A stretch of 59,248 nt of DNA from Bacteroidota bacterium (lineage in GTDB: Bacteria; Bacteroidota; Bacteroidia; Chitinophagales; Saprospiraceae), in NCBI GenBank assembly GCA_017858735.1, contig JAFMBH010000015.1, forward strand, positions 1 through 59,248, in the 5' to 3' direction. The position numbers and the translations under genes are program-made. A model generated the notes under the pieces. The model searched no databases and had not been told where the DNA came from. It saw only the letters and a list, made by a program, of their open reading frames with translations. This document shows positions 1 to 8,780 of the stretch, piece by piece. Positions within the stretch are counted from its first letter, which is position 1. Each line of letters starts with the position of its first letter.

Positions 1-71
1 GGAAATAAGGGAGAAATAAACAGTTGATAAAAACGAATAGGAAGAATAAACAAGGTTTTCATAGCAAAACA

Positions 72-566
72 TTAAGGACTAAACGTAAGTAATTCTTCTG
101 TTTTAGCATTAGCAAAAATAACAGTTCCTTCCTTTTTATTTGGACCGATAACATGAACCAGATTTTTTTGATCGTCAAACTCTCTTAAAAGTAACGAATT
201 TTTTATGTTAATGGTTTTAATCTTACCGTTAACAGGTATTTCAAGGTAAATCCACACCGCACTCATATCAGAGGAACCTTCTTTCCCAACGAATGTGTAA
301 GTGCTTGATTTACCATTTACAGAGAAAGAAAGATTCTTTCTAAGGTACGATTCAATATGTTTTTCAGCCTGCGTGGATTCTTTCTCTGTGCATATAAATA
401 ATTTAGTATGCCCCTCTTTTTTTAAGGATTCCTCTAAATCATCGATGAATATATGAACACTAATTTGAAGGGATTTTTCTTTTTCATTATATTCCACCAT
501 GGTTTTACTTACATGAAAAGTATGTAACAGACAGAAAAAACTACTTAGAAAAAGGAGGTATGGCAT
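72..566 (-). CDS. DUF6702-like small exported protein
   Basis: A 164-residue protein. Its first 18 residues are strongly hydrophobic (MPYLLFLSSFFCLLHTFH), which fits a signal peptide or N-terminal anchor. The rest is a beta-rich domain with charged segments (VEYNEKEKSLQISVHIF, then IDDLEESLKKEG), as in the DUF6702 family of Bacteroidota. Its stop lies at the window edge side and its start is 14 bases downstream of the stop of the HupE/UreJ-like gene in the direction of transcription, so the two are almost certainly co-transcribed. DUF6702 proteins are commonly found beside HupE/UreJ_2 genes, and the pair may form one membrane function, but no biochemical role is established. The family assignment is from recognition of the N-terminal pattern and neighbourhood. 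Confidence 0.6.
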   Translation of the reverse strand: MPYLLFLSSFFCLLHTFHVSKTMVEYNEKEKSLQISVHIFIDDLEESLKKEGHTKLFICTEKESTQAEKHIESYLRKNLSFSVNGKSSTYTFVGKEGSSDMSAVWIYLEIPVNGKIKTINIKNSLLLREFDDQKNLVHVIGPNKKEGTVIFANAKTEELLTFSP

Positions 567-580
567 ATCGTAGGCTTAAT

Positions 581-1189
581 TTAAAAGGGCATTCTTTCTA
601 GCATTAATAAAAAAGCAATACCTGCAGCGGCACCTGAAATAAAAATATTCCAGGAACGATTGCTCAATTTTAATAAAACATGGATGAGATAAGAAATGGT
701 TAAAATAAATCCGACAATGATTAACTGTCCAACTTCAACACCAATATTAAAGGAAAAAAGTTGAGGAATCAAATCATTTTCCTGGGAAGGCATAGTTAAT
801 TGCCTGAAAAAATTTGAAAATCCCAGTCCGTGAACGAGTCCGAAAAAGAGGGCAATGATATATTTGAAAAGCATGGGCTTTGAAAACCCTTTCTTTTCAT
901 TACTGGCCATCGCCGCCGGATGAGTATTGGAAATGGCTGTTATAAAAATAGTTACGGGTATTAAAAACTCAATCGTATCTGCTGGAATATTTAACACATT
1001 TAGCGCTGCCAAAGCGAGCGTTAAAGAATGACCAATGGTAAAAGCAGTAACAATAATGGCTACTTTTTTCCAGGAAGTCCAGGTGTAAACGGCACAAAGA
1101 GCTACTAAAAAAAGAATATGATCGTATCCTGCCAAATCGGAGATATGTTCGAACCCAAGAATGAAATAGGTGGAAAAAATGCCATTCAT
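581..1189 (-). CDS. HupE/UreJ-family membrane protein
   Basis: A 202-residue polytopic membrane protein of the HupE/UreJ_2 family. Visible family motifs are GYDHILFLVAL near residue 21, FTIGHSLTLALAAL near residue 50 and GLVHGLGFSNFF near residue 117; the conserved histidines in these segments are thought to bind a transition metal in the nickel/cobalt permease relatives. About six hydrophobic segments are evident. HupE and UreJ proteins act in nickel supply to hydrogenase or urease, but no such enzyme is encoded here, and in Bacteroidota this subfamily travels with DUF6702 and its substrate is unknown. It is the first gene of a two-gene unit with the DUF6702 gene. A strong hairpin terminator separates it from adenosylhomocysteinase upstream. 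Confidence 0.8.
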   Translation of the reverse strand: MNGIFSTYFILGFEHISDLAGYDHILFLVALCAVYTWTSWKKVAIIVTAFTIGHSLTLALAALNVLNIPADTIEFLIPVTIFITAISNTHPAAMASNEKKGFSKPMLFKYIIALFFGLVHGLGFSNFFRQLTMPSQENDLIPQLFSFNIGVEVGQLIIVGFILTISYLIHVLLKLSNRSWNIFISGAAAGIAFLLMLERMPF

Positions 1190-1202
1190 TTTATAAAAAG
1201 TT

Positions 1203-1238
1203 AAAAAGGCCGGTAAAAATCACTTACCGGCCTTTTTT
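1203..1238 (-). terminator. Intrinsic terminator of ahcY
   Basis: A perfect 14-base-pair inverted repeat (AAAAAGGCCGGTAA and its complement) with a 7-base loop lies 6 bases beyond the ahcY stop. Read on the minus strand it ends in a T tract. It should stop ahcY transcription before the HupE gene. Confidence 0.9.
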
Positions 1239-1243
1239 AAAAA

Positions 1244-2557
1244 TTAATAACGATAATATTCAGGTTTAAATGGACCTGTTACTTCTACGCCGATGTAGTC
1301 AGCCTGGTCTTTAGAAAGCGTTTCTAATTCAACGCCTATTTTCGCTAAATGTAATCTTGCTACTTCTTCATCAAGAAGTTTAGGTAACATATAGACTTTA
1401 TTTTCATATTTACCAGGATTGTTGAAAAGCTCAATCTGGGCAAGGGTCTGATTCGTAAATGAATTTGACATAACGAAAGAAGGATGGCCTGTAGCACAAC
1501 CTAAATTCACTAATCTACCCTCAGCAAGAAGGATAATATCCTTTCCTTTCAATGTATATTTATCCACTTGAGGCTTGATATTCATTTTGACAGCATTTGA
1601 TTCGTTGTTTAACCAGGCAACGTCAATTTCATTATCAAAATGACCAATATTACAAAGAATTGTTTTGTCCTTCATCATATAAAAGTGCGCCTCTTTGATG
1701 ATAGCACTATTTCCAGTAGCTGTTACCACGATATCTGCGCGTGGAATAGCCTTTGCCATAGTAGTTACTTCGTAACCGTCCATAGCAGCTTGTAACGCAC
1801 AAATTGGATCTATTTCAGTAACAATAACCCGGCATCCTGCGCCTGATAAACTGGCTGCTGAACCTTTTCCTACGTCACCATAACCAGCGACAACAGCAAC
1901 TTTTCCAGCCATCATGATATCAGTAGCTCGGCGAATAGCGTCAACCAAAGATTCCTTACAACCGTATTTGTTATCAAATTTTGATTTAGTAACGGAATCA
2001 TTTACGTTGATAGCAGGTACAGGAAGAGTACCCTTTGCCACTCTTTCGTATAGACGGTGAACACCAGTGGTTGTTTCCTCTGAAATACCTTTAAGTTCTT
2101 TAACCATTTCAGGATATTTATCCAATACGATATTAGTTAAATCACCCCCATCGTCCAGGATCATATTCAGGTGTTTGCCGTCTTTGAACGACCTTAGAGT
2201 TTGTTCAACACACCACCAATATTCTTCTTCGTTCATCCCTTTCCATGCATACACAGGAATACCAGCGGCGGCAATAGCAGCGGCGGCGTGGTCTTGTGTA
2301 GAAAAAATATTACAAGAAGACCAGGTAACCTCAGCACCTAAGGCAACTAAAGTTTCAATTAAAACAGCTGTTTGAATAGTCATGTGCAAACAGCCTGCAA
2401 TTCTGGCGTCCTTTAGTGGTTTTGATTCGCCATATTTCTCACGAAGTGCCATCAAACCTGGCATTTCAGCCTCCGCCAATTCTATTTCTTTTCTGCCGTA
2501 ATCGGCTAAAGCAATATCTTTAACCTTGTAGGTTAAGGTACCTATCGCTGTACTCAT
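1244..2557 (-). CDS. ahcY: Adenosylhomocysteinase
   Basis: S-adenosylhomocysteine hydrolase, 437 residues, the usual size. It reversibly cleaves S-adenosylhomocysteine to adenosine and homocysteine in the cytoplasm, relieving product inhibition of methyltransferases. Diagnostic segments are [17 protein letters not shown] near residue 54, [15 protein letters not shown] near 80, [19 protein letters not shown] near 185 (substrate lysine and aspartate), the NAD-binding [13 protein letters not shown] near 222, and the C-terminal dimer tail ending KPEYYRY, whose Lys-x-x-x-Tyr reaches the partner's NAD site. The ATG is unambiguous. It stands alone between its own terminator and an upstream -7 element (TAGATTTG, complement of 2605-2612). 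No SAH riboswitch was recognised in the roughly 50-base leader. Confidence 0.98.
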   Translation of the reverse strand: MSTAIGTLTYKVKDIALADYGRKEIELAEAEMPGLMALREKYGESKPLKDARIAGCLHMTIQTAVLIETLVALGAEVTWSSCNIFSTQDHAAAAIAAAGIPVYAWKGMNEEEYWWCVEQTLRSFKDGKHLNMILDDGGDLTNIVLDKYPEMVKELKGISEETTTGVHRLYERVAKGTLPVPAINVNDSVTKSKFDNKYGCKESLVDAIRRATDIMMAGKVAVVAGYGDVGKGSAASLSGAGCRVIVTEIDPICALQAAMDGYEVTTMAKAIPRADIVVTATGNSAIIKEAHFYMMKDKTILCNIGHFDNEIDVAWLNNESNAVKMNIKPQVDKYTLKGKDIILLAEGRLVNLGCATGHPSFVMSNSFTNQTLAQIELFNNPGKYENKVYMLPKLLDEEVARLHLAKIGVELETLSKDQADYIGVEVTGPFKPEYYRY

Positions 2558-2604
2558 TTTAAATTATTTTAAGATATGATTAATTTTAGCAAATAAAAAC
2601 GTTG

Positions 2605-2612
2605 CAAATCTA
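2605..2612 (-). promoter_or_regulatory. Candidate -7 element for ahcY
   Basis: On the minus strand this reads TAGATTTG, an exact match to the Bacteroidota -7 consensus TAnnTTTG, about 48 bases before the ahcY ATG. No TTG at the expected -33 spacing was found, so support is partial. Confidence 0.45.
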
Positions 2613-2659
2613 CAAATTAAATAAATTTCAGAGGGTAAAAGTTGTAAATAAAAGTTCTG

Positions 2660-3070
2660 TTATTCAGGTAAACCTGGAAAATCTTCTTTTAAGGACAATA
2701 CAAATCGTGAAGCAGCAGCAGGATTGGTAGCCAGTGGAATATTGTGTACATCACATAAACGCATAAGCATGCTGACATCCACTTCATGAGGGTGTTTTCC
2801 AAGGGGGTCCCGAAAAAAGATAATCATATCAACATTTCCTTCCACCATTCTACTGGCAATCTGGGCATCTCCGCCTAATGGACCGCTGAGCATTCTTTCC
2901 ACATCGAGCCCAGCTTTTTCTAAATAAGACCCTGTCGTTCCCGTGGCAATTAAGTGAATATTTCTTTCCCGAAAAAAAGCTATGTGATCGCGAACAAATC
3001 CTACCATATCCACTTTTTTAGTGTCGTGAGCAATAATAGCTATAGTGAAGGTGGTTTTATTGGTAATCAT
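2660..3070 (-). CDS. mgsA: Methylglyoxal synthase
   Basis: A 136-residue cytoplasmic enzyme converting dihydroxyacetone phosphate to methylglyoxal plus phosphate, a bypass of lower glycolysis when phosphate is short. The family signature is complete: IATGTTGSYLE near residue 41, GPLGGDAQIA with the catalytic aspartate at residue 68, FFRDPLG with the second conserved aspartate at residue 88, and the C-terminal IPLATNPAAA. The start was taken at the ATG at 3070 rather than a TTG two codons upstream, because MITNKTTF leads directly into the first strand. The length equals that of other bacterial homologues. It is monocistronic: the upstream neighbour diverges and ahcY lies 102 bases downstream. 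Confidence 0.95.
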   Translation of the reverse strand: MITNKTTFTIAIIAHDTKKVDMVGFVRDHIAFFRERNIHLIATGTTGSYLEKAGLDVERMLSGPLGGDAQIASRMVEGNVDMIIFFRDPLGKHPHEVDVSMLMRLCDVHNIPLATNPAAASRFVLSLKEDFPGLPE

Positions 3071-3124
3071 GTTCAAAATTTAACCTTTGAAAAAATTAAT
3101 AGTGCAATACTACCTTTAATGTGT

Positions 3125-3132
3125 TAATTTTG
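3125..3132 (+). promoter_or_regulatory. Candidate -7 element for the DUF2911 gene
   Basis: TAATTTTG matches TAnnTTTG exactly and lies 36 bases before the ATG at 3169. It decides the start: an upstream in-frame GTG at 3121 would fall inside the promoter. Confidence 0.5.
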
Positions 3133-3168
3133 CAAAAAAAAATGTTAATCTTTAAAGAAAACCAAGTT

Positions 3169-4017
3169 ATGAGTAAGAATTTCTTAGTAAAATGTGTGGT
3201 TTGTTTGTCAGTACTGGTTTATACCAACACTTTAGACGCTCAAATCGTTTCTCCGTCGGCTAGTGTAACGACTGAATTAAAAACAAAAGTGGGTTTAACG
3301 GACGTTACCATTCTTTATTCTCGTCCTTCGATGAAAGGAAGAGGCATCTTTGGTAAGGAAGTCGTTCCTTTCGGTGCCACCTGGCGTACTGGTGCTAATT
3401 CAGTGACAAAATTAAGTTTCAGTGAAGATGTTAAATTAGGTGGTGCAGAGGTTAAAAAAGGGGATTATGCCCTTCTTACCGTTCCTAATGTAGCAGAATG
3501 GAAAGTAATGGTTTACAAATATGAAACATCTAACTGGGCCAGTTATGTAGAGAAAACTCCTGCTGTTTCTTTCTCAGCGGCAACAAAGTCCTTGGGAGAA
3601 AATGTAGAATCATTTACTATGGACGTAAATAATTATACCAACGAAAGTGCAACGATTGATATCAGCTGGGAAAAAACTAAAGTGAGCCTGCCTCTTTCTG
3701 TAAATACTGATGCCAAAGTAATGGCTTCTATTGACAAAGTAATGGCGGGACCTTCTGGTGCAGACCTTTATGCTGCTGGTGCTTATTACCATGATGCAAA
3801 AAAAGACTTGAATAAAGCCTTAGAATGGGTGCAAAAAGCCAATGCTTTAAATCCTCAATATTGGACATTGCGCAAAGAATCTTTAATTTTAGCTGACTTA
3901 AATAGAAAGGCTGAGGCTATCGCTGTGGCGACGAAGTCTCTGGAACTAGCTAAAAAAGCAGCGAATGACGACTATATTCGTATGAATGAAGCATCAATTG
4001 CCGCTTGGAAAAAATAA
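3169..4017 (+). CDS. DUF2911 exported protein
   Basis: A 282-residue secreted or periplasmic protein of the DUF2911 family. Residues 1-24 form a signal peptide (MSKNFLVKCVVCLSVL then LDAQ). The family core follows: LTDVTILYSRPSMKGRGIFG, then VPFGATWRTGANSVTKLSFS and the KKGDYALLTVPN segment. The last 80 residues are alpha-helical and TPR-like (ADLYAAGAYYHDAKKDLNKA, ALNPQYWTLRKES). DUF2911 proteins are widespread in Bacteroidota and no activity is established. The start is set by the signal peptide and the -7 element at 3125. Its 3' end overlaps the convergent epimerase-like gene by 24 bases, and its terminator hairpin lies inside that gene. Confidence 0.9.
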   Translation: MSKNFLVKCVVCLSVLVYTNTLDAQIVSPSASVTTELKTKVGLTDVTILYSRPSMKGRGIFGKEVVPFGATWRTGANSVTKLSFSEDVKLGGAEVKKGDYALLTVPNVAEWKVMVYKYETSNWASYVEKTPAVSFSAATKSLGENVESFTMDVNNYTNESATIDISWEKTKVSLPLSVNTDAKVMASIDKVMAGPSGADLYAAGAYYHDAKKDLNKALEWVQKANALNPQYWTLRKESLILADLNRKAEAIAVATKSLELAKKAANDDYIRMNEASIAAWKK

Positions 4018-4824
4018 TGGATCGGGATATACGAAAGTATATCCCGTTTTCTTTTTTATTTTTTCGTTACTTACATATCTTTCTGGTTCATTTCCAGAAA
4101 TAAAAGTGGCCTCCTGAGCACCTATTTGCCGGGCTCTCTGAGGGTAAAAAACGCCCCTTGTCGGATGTTCATCTGCGCAAATATTAAAAGTCCCTTCAGG
4201 GGTATCTTTCAAAATTATATGCTTCATTATTTCCAGTACATCAAGTTGATGCACTAAATTAACAGAGATTTCTCCGCCAGGAATATCCTTCTTGTCCTTA
4301 AAAAAGTATCCTGGTTCTCTTCCCGGGCCTACTAAACCGCCTAATCGTAATACATAAACGGCGTAGTCTCCCATTTTTTCATTTATTATTTGTTCTGCCT
4401 GAGCCAAAGTTTCTTCTGATGGGGTGTGAGGTTGTATGGCAGTTTCTTCTGTTAAAACGCCTGTAGCACGGCCATAAACACTGGTGGAACTGGTGAAAAG
4501 TAATTTTTTTAAATGGACTAAGTGATTAGTCTGGTGTATGATGCTTTCTATTATGTCGATGTAACTGTGCAATGGAGCCAGCTTGCCCAGCGTGGGAGGT
4601 AAGGTGATAACTAAAATTTCCGTTTGCCACGGTATTTGAATGTCCGTTTTTGATGCATCATCAGTGAAAATCATTTTATTACATAGAATCCCTTCCGCAG
4701 TCAATAACTCTATTTTTTCCTCCCTTGTGGTCGTTCCAAATACCTGGCAATCTGCTTGAACTAATAATCTGGCAAGGGGTAAACCTAACCAGCCCGTCCC
4801 AATAATAGATACAAATGGATACAT
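3994..4824 (-). CDS. NAD(P)-dependent epimerase-like protein (YeeZ type)
   Basis: A 276-residue Rossmann-fold protein of the atypical short-chain dehydrogenase group that includes YeeZ. The nucleotide-binding turn is at the N terminus (VSIIGTGWLGLPLARLL), followed by VFGTTTREEK, ILVITLPPTLG near residue 92 and the SSTSVYG segment near residue 112. The classical active-site YxxxK is not evident, as is common in this subgroup. The substrate is unknown; sugar-nucleotide or oxidised-metabolite chemistry is possible. It is probably co-transcribed with the upstream beta-helix lipoprotein (9-base gap). Its last codons overlap the convergent DUF2911 gene, so the two stop codons lie inside each other's genes. 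Confidence 0.75.
   Translation of the reverse strand: MYPFVSIIGTGWLGLPLARLLVQADCQVFGTTTREEKIELLTAEGILCNKMIFTDDASKTDIQIPWQTEILVITLPPTLGKLAPLHSYIDIIESIIHQTNHLVHLKKLLFTSSTSVYGRATGVLTEETAIQPHTPSEETLAQAEQIINEKMGDYAVYVLRLGGLVGPGREPGYFFKDKKDIPGGEISVNLVHQLDVLEIMKHIILKDTPEGTFNICADEHPTRGVFYPQRARQIGAQEATFISGNEPERYVSNEKIKKKTGYTFVYPDPLFFPSGN
4023..4056 (+). terminator. Intrinsic terminator with GAAA tetraloop
   Basis: A perfect 10-base-pair stem (CGGGATATAC / GTATATCCCG) is closed by a GAAA tetraloop and followed by TTTTCTTTTTT, 5 bases after the DUF2911 stop. It lies entirely within the coding region of the convergent epimerase-like gene. Confidence 0.9.
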
Positions 4825-4833
4825 GCTGTGGTA

Positions 4834-6348
4834 TTATTTTATCTGTTCGAAACAACCTATGTCAGGATTAGTGCTATCTCTGTTTTTATTTAAAAGATCA
4901 ATTAAAATAGGGTAGGGTTTGAGAAGAGGAAGGCCTTTATTGGCCGCAACGGATAGCGAATCTAAGGTATAATCGTCTTCTGAAGGATTTTTAAATACCT
5001 TACTTTGTATGCTTCCGTTGATACAATTTTTACACTGGTCAGTAAGGAAATTTGAAAATTGTTTGTTTTGTCCTGTCAATAAATCTTTTACTCTTACTAC
5101 GCAATTTTCAAATAAAATATTAAAAAGGGCTTTATTTTGACCATTCGAAATATCTGATAAATTTATTTCATCCTGATCGGAACCATAGAAAATACTATTT
5201 CTGAAAGTAGCATTTAGCCTGTATTGGCTTCTACGTTGACAGGTAATTGGGTCATCGTAACAAATATAATTAGTCATTCCCAAGGCAGAAGAATTACTTC
5301 CATAACTAGCTATAGTGCAATAGTTAAACTGGTAATCGCCCCCATTTATACATTGAACAGCACTCCCGCCATTATTATAAATTAAACAGTTATCGGCTTG
5401 AATAGTAGCCCGAACACCTACTAAACCATTCGATGCCGTATTAAAAATACGTGAATTTTTCAACGTGCATTCCGCGGTAGAATCTACATATAGACCAACA
5501 ATACTATTTTTTATAGTTGTATATTGAATTTTATTACCTTTTGAACCACGGCCCAGAATAATTCCATACCATTGTCCCGCAACATCTTGATATTCAGGTT
5601 CAAGTCTATCTCCTTGAATAACAATTGGTTTGTCGAAAGTTCCGTTCATTAATAATTTTCCGAAAGGCAAAGTATAGAGAATGCCATCATTGAACACACC
5701 AAAGGCATTATTTTTAACAATGCCACCATGAACATAAATACGAGTGCCCGGCGCAATATTTAGTGTACAGCTGTCAATAAAAATTTCACCATACAGGACA
5801 TAAGGTTTTGGGTCATTCCAGTTAATTTCTCCGTTTTTACAGCTTAAAACAACGGGTACGCCTTTATTAAAACGAGAGGGAAAATAATTGGCATTTTGCC
5901 CCCAGGCTTCTAAAGTAACTATTTGTTTATTGCCATTAACTTCCAAAATAAGTTCTTCGTTAAAAATAAAAGGACTGACAGAAAGAGGGGAGTTTGGATT
6001 AATGGTCACTGTAGCAAATAAATAAATACTGTCTTTCGGGTAAATAGGAATATCTTTCAATGCCTTAGCCCCTGGAAAACCATCGACATTAATTTTAAAT
6101 TTACTATTTGCCCCGGCCGCTAAATAAAGAGAGCTGATATTGATAGCTTCTTTTGATGGATTATAAATTTTAAAAATTCTGGTGGAGGATCCAATTTGGG
6201 TAAAAACGGTATCAAAACGAAGAGTATCGGAGGAAAAAGTAACTTTATCCGTCGGTGAAGTGGTAAATACCCACTCCTTTTGACAAGAAATTAGTAAATG
6301 AAGGGAAATATAGATAGTTAAGCCTAAAAGTAGGCGATAGATGTGCAT
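4834..6348 (-). CDS. Right-handed beta-helix lipoprotein
   Basis: A 504-residue predicted outer-membrane or surface lipoprotein. A signal sequence ends in the lipobox LLISCQKEW, with the acylated cysteine at about residue 22. The N-terminal domain carries DTVFTQIGSSTRIFKIYNPS, a pattern seen in Bacteroidota beta-sandwich modules. From about residue 180 the sequence changes to short beta turns of parallel beta-helix type (IQYTTIKNSIVGLYVD, LKNSRIFNTASNGLVG, DNCLIYNNGGSAVQCI), as in carbohydrate-binding or lyase-like proteins. No catalytic residues of a known polysaccharide lyase family were recognised, so the function is open. A -7 element on the minus strand (TATATTTG, complement of 6366-6373) lies 18 bases before the ATG. 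The epimerase-like gene follows 9 bases after its stop. Confidence 0.8.
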   Translation of the reverse strand: MHIYRLLLGLTIYISLHLLISCQKEWVFTTSPTDKVTFSSDTLRFDTVFTQIGSSTRIFKIYNPSKEAINISSLYLAAGANSKFKINVDGFPGAKALKDIPIYPKDSIYLFATVTINPNSPLSVSPFIFNEELILEVNGNKQIVTLEAWGQNANYFPSRFNKGVPVVLSCKNGEINWNDPKPYVLYGEIFIDSCTLNIAPGTRIYVHGGIVKNNAFGVFNDGILYTLPFGKLLMNGTFDKPIVIQGDRLEPEYQDVAGQWYGIILGRGSKGNKIQYTTIKNSIVGLYVDSTAECTLKNSRIFNTASNGLVGVRATIQADNCLIYNNGGSAVQCINGGDYQFNYCTIASYGSNSSALGMTNYICYDDPITCQRRSQYRLNATFRNSIFYGSDQDEINLSDISNGQNKALFNILFENCVVRVKDLLTGQNKQFSNFLTDQCKNCINGSIQSKVFKNPSEDDYTLDSLSVAANKGLPLLKPYPILIDLLNKNRDSTNPDIGCFEQIK

Positions 6349-6365
6349 GTTTCCTGTTTAGATTG

Positions 6366-6373
6366 CAAATATA
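6366..6373 (-). promoter_or_regulatory. Candidate -7 element for the beta-helix lipoprotein
   Basis: The minus strand reads TATATTTG, an exact TAnnTTTG match, 17 bases upstream of the ATG. No -33 TTG was found at the usual spacing. Confidence 0.45.
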
Positions 6374-6441
6374 ATGGAAGATGAATTTAGTATCGCTTAT
6401 ATTTTTAGATTTACATTATTTCTTTATCATTTATTCAGGTT

Positions 6442-7149
6442 ATGACTACTTATTTCAGGCAAAATATAGTTCTTATCATCCCAGCTTTGAATGAAGAACT
6501 TGGTATTGCAGCCGTTCTTAAAGGCTTACCTCCATCTATTTTTTCAGACATAGTGGTTTGCGATAATGGAAGTACAGATAAAACAGCTGAAATAGCTTCC
6601 TCCAATGGAGCTTCCGTTGTTTTTGAACCAAGGAGAGGGTATGGTTCCGCCTGTTTGTGCGCTATAAGCTATCTTAAGAATAAAAATTATCCAGATCCTA
6701 TTGATCTGGTCGTATTTCTTGATGCAGATTATTCTGATAACCCTTCGGATATTCATGCTATACTTCAGCCATTTGAGGATAAAAAAGTCGAACTTGTCAT
6801 TGGGTCAAGGGTTTTAGGAGAGAGAGAAGCAGCTGCCTTGTTATTCCATCAAAGATTTGGTAATTTGCTGGCAACGACGTTGATTCGTTTATTTTACGGT
6901 GTTCGTTTTACCGATTTAGGTCCATTCAGAGCCATTCGCTGGAAAACTTTATTAGCCTTGAATATGGAAGACATTGATTTTGGATGGACGGTAGAAATGC
7001 AGGTTAAAGCAGCTAAAAATAAAATGGTTTGCGTAGAAGTCCCCGTTAACTACAGGAAAAGACTGGGTGAATCAAAAATTTCAGGCACCATAAAAGGGAG
7101 TATTTTAGCAGGGTATAAAATTATATGGACAATCTTTAAATTATTGTAA
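6442..7149 (+). CDS. Family 2 glycosyltransferase (dolichyl/polyprenyl-phosphate type)
   Basis: A 235-residue single-domain GT2 enzyme without membrane segments until a weakly hydrophobic C-terminal end. The GT-A signatures are IPALNEELGIAAVL at residue 11, VCDNGSTDKT near residue 37, and the metal-binding DADYSDNP near residue 92. FTDLGPFRAIRW and the C-terminal VPVNYRKRLGESKISGT are typical of the branch related to dolichyl-phosphate mannosyl/glucosyltransferases, which load a sugar onto a polyprenyl phosphate carrier on the cytoplasmic face. It is the first of three glycosyltransferase genes reading the same way (gaps of 84 and 26 bases), so it may make the lipid-linked donor for the membrane transferase at 8781. 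The exact sugar is unknown. Confidence 0.9.
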   Translation: MTTYFRQNIVLIIPALNEELGIAAVLKGLPPSIFSDIVVCDNGSTDKTAEIASSNGASVVFEPRRGYGSACLCAISYLKNKNYPDPIDLVVFLDADYSDNPSDIHAILQPFEDKKVELVIGSRVLGEREAAALLFHQRFGNLLATTLIRLFYGVRFTDLGPFRAIRWKTLLALNMEDIDFGWTVEMQVKAAKNKMVCVEVPVNYRKRLGESKISGTIKGSILAGYKIIWTIFKLL

Positions 7150-7233
7150 ATTTACAGTTTAAATTGTGACTTTTTACAACAACTGACCTCTAATTTAGGT
7201 AAGGTTCATTTTTCATCTACAATTTTCTTCTAT

Positions 7234-8754
7234 ATGTCCATTTTGGCCTACGTTTTCATGGGAATTTATGCAACTTGTCTTTTGTATATTACGCTATATT
7301 GTGTCATGCAATTTGATCTTCTTGTATATTATAAAAGAGGTCTAAAATCATTATCACCTTCTTTAGATGGTAATTTGAAAAATGAAGTAGATGGCGTTCT
7401 GCCAGCTGACTATGTTTGGCCAATGGTTACCGTGCAATTACCTTTGTATAATGAACAATATGTAGTAGAAAGATTGATTGACACCATAGCTGCCTTTGAT
7501 TATCCCAAAGATCGGTTTGAAATTCATATTTTAGATGATTCTACCGACGAAACACTGGACATTGTAAAAAGAAAAGTAGAGGAGTACAAAGCAAAAGGAT
7601 TTCAGATTGAACAGATTTTAAGAACTGTTCGTCAGGGATACAAGGCGGGAGCACTAAAAGATGGGACAGTTTTTGCCAAAGGTGAGTTTCTGGCTATTTT
7701 CGATGCTGATTTTATGCCCACAGCAGATTTTCTTAAAAAAACGGTGCCTTACTTTCAAGACCCAAAGGTGGGCGTTGTTCAAACGCGCTGGGATCATATA
7801 AATCAGAATTATTCTCTAATCACTAAACTTCAGGCCCTACAGTTGAATGTTCACTTTACCGTTGAGCAAGTGGGTAGGATGCAAGGTGATTATTTCCTTC
7901 AGTTCAATGGTACCGCTGGTGTTTGGAGAAAATCAACCATCGAAGATGCTGGCGGTTGGGAGGCTGATACTTTAACGGAAGATTTAGATTTGAGCATCAG
8001 AGCGCAAATGAAAGGGTGGAAAATTAAGTTCCTCGAAGAAATTGGGTCTCCTGCAGAACTACCAGCCGAGATGAATGCTCTAAAATCTCAGCAATTCCGC
8101 TGGATGAAAGGCGGGGCTGAAACAGCAAGAAAAATGCTGCCCACCCTTTGGAAATCAAAAGACTTGACTACAAGACAAAAAATACACGCCACCCAGCATC
8201 TTTTTGCCAGTAGTGTGTTTCTATTTGTTTTTGCTACAGGTATTTCCAGTGTTCCTTTACTTTATTATATGGAGGAATTTATAGCCAGAGGATTTAATAA
8301 AGATGTATTCACCTATTTTTTCCTCGGCATGATGTCTGTCACTTCAGTTTATTTTGTAGCTAATATTCAATCCCCGGCAAGGCAAAAGTCAATAGCTGAC
8401 GCCAGCGTTGAGTTTTTTCTACTTTTTCCCGTCTTCCTATCACTTTCAATGGGCCTTTCTTTCCATAATAGTATAGCGGTCATTGAAGGTTATCTTGGCA
8501 AGAAATCAGCTTTCGTAAGAACACCAAAATTTAATATTACCAATGCGGGTGATTCGTTTATGAAAAATAAGTACATCATTAGAAAATTAGCTCCCTCAAC
8601 CATTGTGGAAGGTCTTCTGGCTTTATATTATATTGGTGGTATCGCCTTAGGCATCCATTTAGGATTATATATATTCCTTGTTTTCCATATCATGCTGGCT
8701 TTTGGTTTTGGTGCCATCTTCTTTTTTACCGCTAAACATAGTTTAAACGGGTAA
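7234..8754 (+). CDS. Cellulose-synthase-like processive GT2 glycosyltransferase
   Basis: A 506-residue inner-membrane glycosyltransferase. One membrane segment at residues 3-25 precedes the catalytic GT2 domain, which shows the D, D, D, QxxRW set: LDDSTDE near residue 110, FDADFMP near 158, TEDLDLS near 249 and QQFRW near 288. Three or four further membrane spans follow after residue 320. This is the architecture of bacterial cellulose/glucomannan synthase-like (CSLA-type) enzymes, which polymerise a nucleotide sugar and move the chain through the membrane. No PilZ domain or BcsB/BcsC partner is present, so cellulose itself is unlikely. Position between two other glycosyltransferases suggests a surface glycan or glycolipid pathway. 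Confidence 0.9.
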   Translation: MSILAYVFMGIYATCLLYITLYCVMQFDLLVYYKRGLKSLSPSLDGNLKNEVDGVLPADYVWPMVTVQLPLYNEQYVVERLIDTIAAFDYPKDRFEIHILDDSTDETLDIVKRKVEEYKAKGFQIEQILRTVRQGYKAGALKDGTVFAKGEFLAIFDADFMPTADFLKKTVPYFQDPKVGVVQTRWDHINQNYSLITKLQALQLNVHFTVEQVGRMQGDYFLQFNGTAGVWRKSTIEDAGGWEADTLTEDLDLSIRAQMKGWKIKFLEEIGSPAELPAEMNALKSQQFRWMKGGAETARKMLPTLWKSKDLTTRQKIHATQHLFASSVFLFVFATGISSVPLLYYMEEFIARGFNKDVFTYFFLGMMSVTSVYFVANIQSPARQKSIADASVEFFLLFPVFLSLSMGLSFHNSIAVIEGYLGKKSAFVRTPKFNITNAGDSFMKNKYIIRKLAPSTIVEGLLALYYIGGIALGIHLGLYIFLVFHIMLAFGFGAIFFFTAKHSLNG

Positions 8755-8780
8755 TTAAATAAAACTTAATCAAGTTCTTT

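Noticed and set aside
2067..2375. 102-codon frame opposite adenosylhomocysteinase
   Set aside because: Low-information translation entirely inside a highly conserved enzyme gene.
2558..2659. Possible SAH or SAM riboswitch before adenosylhomocysteinase
   Set aside because: The leader is short and A+T-rich with no convincing stems or conserved riboswitch core.
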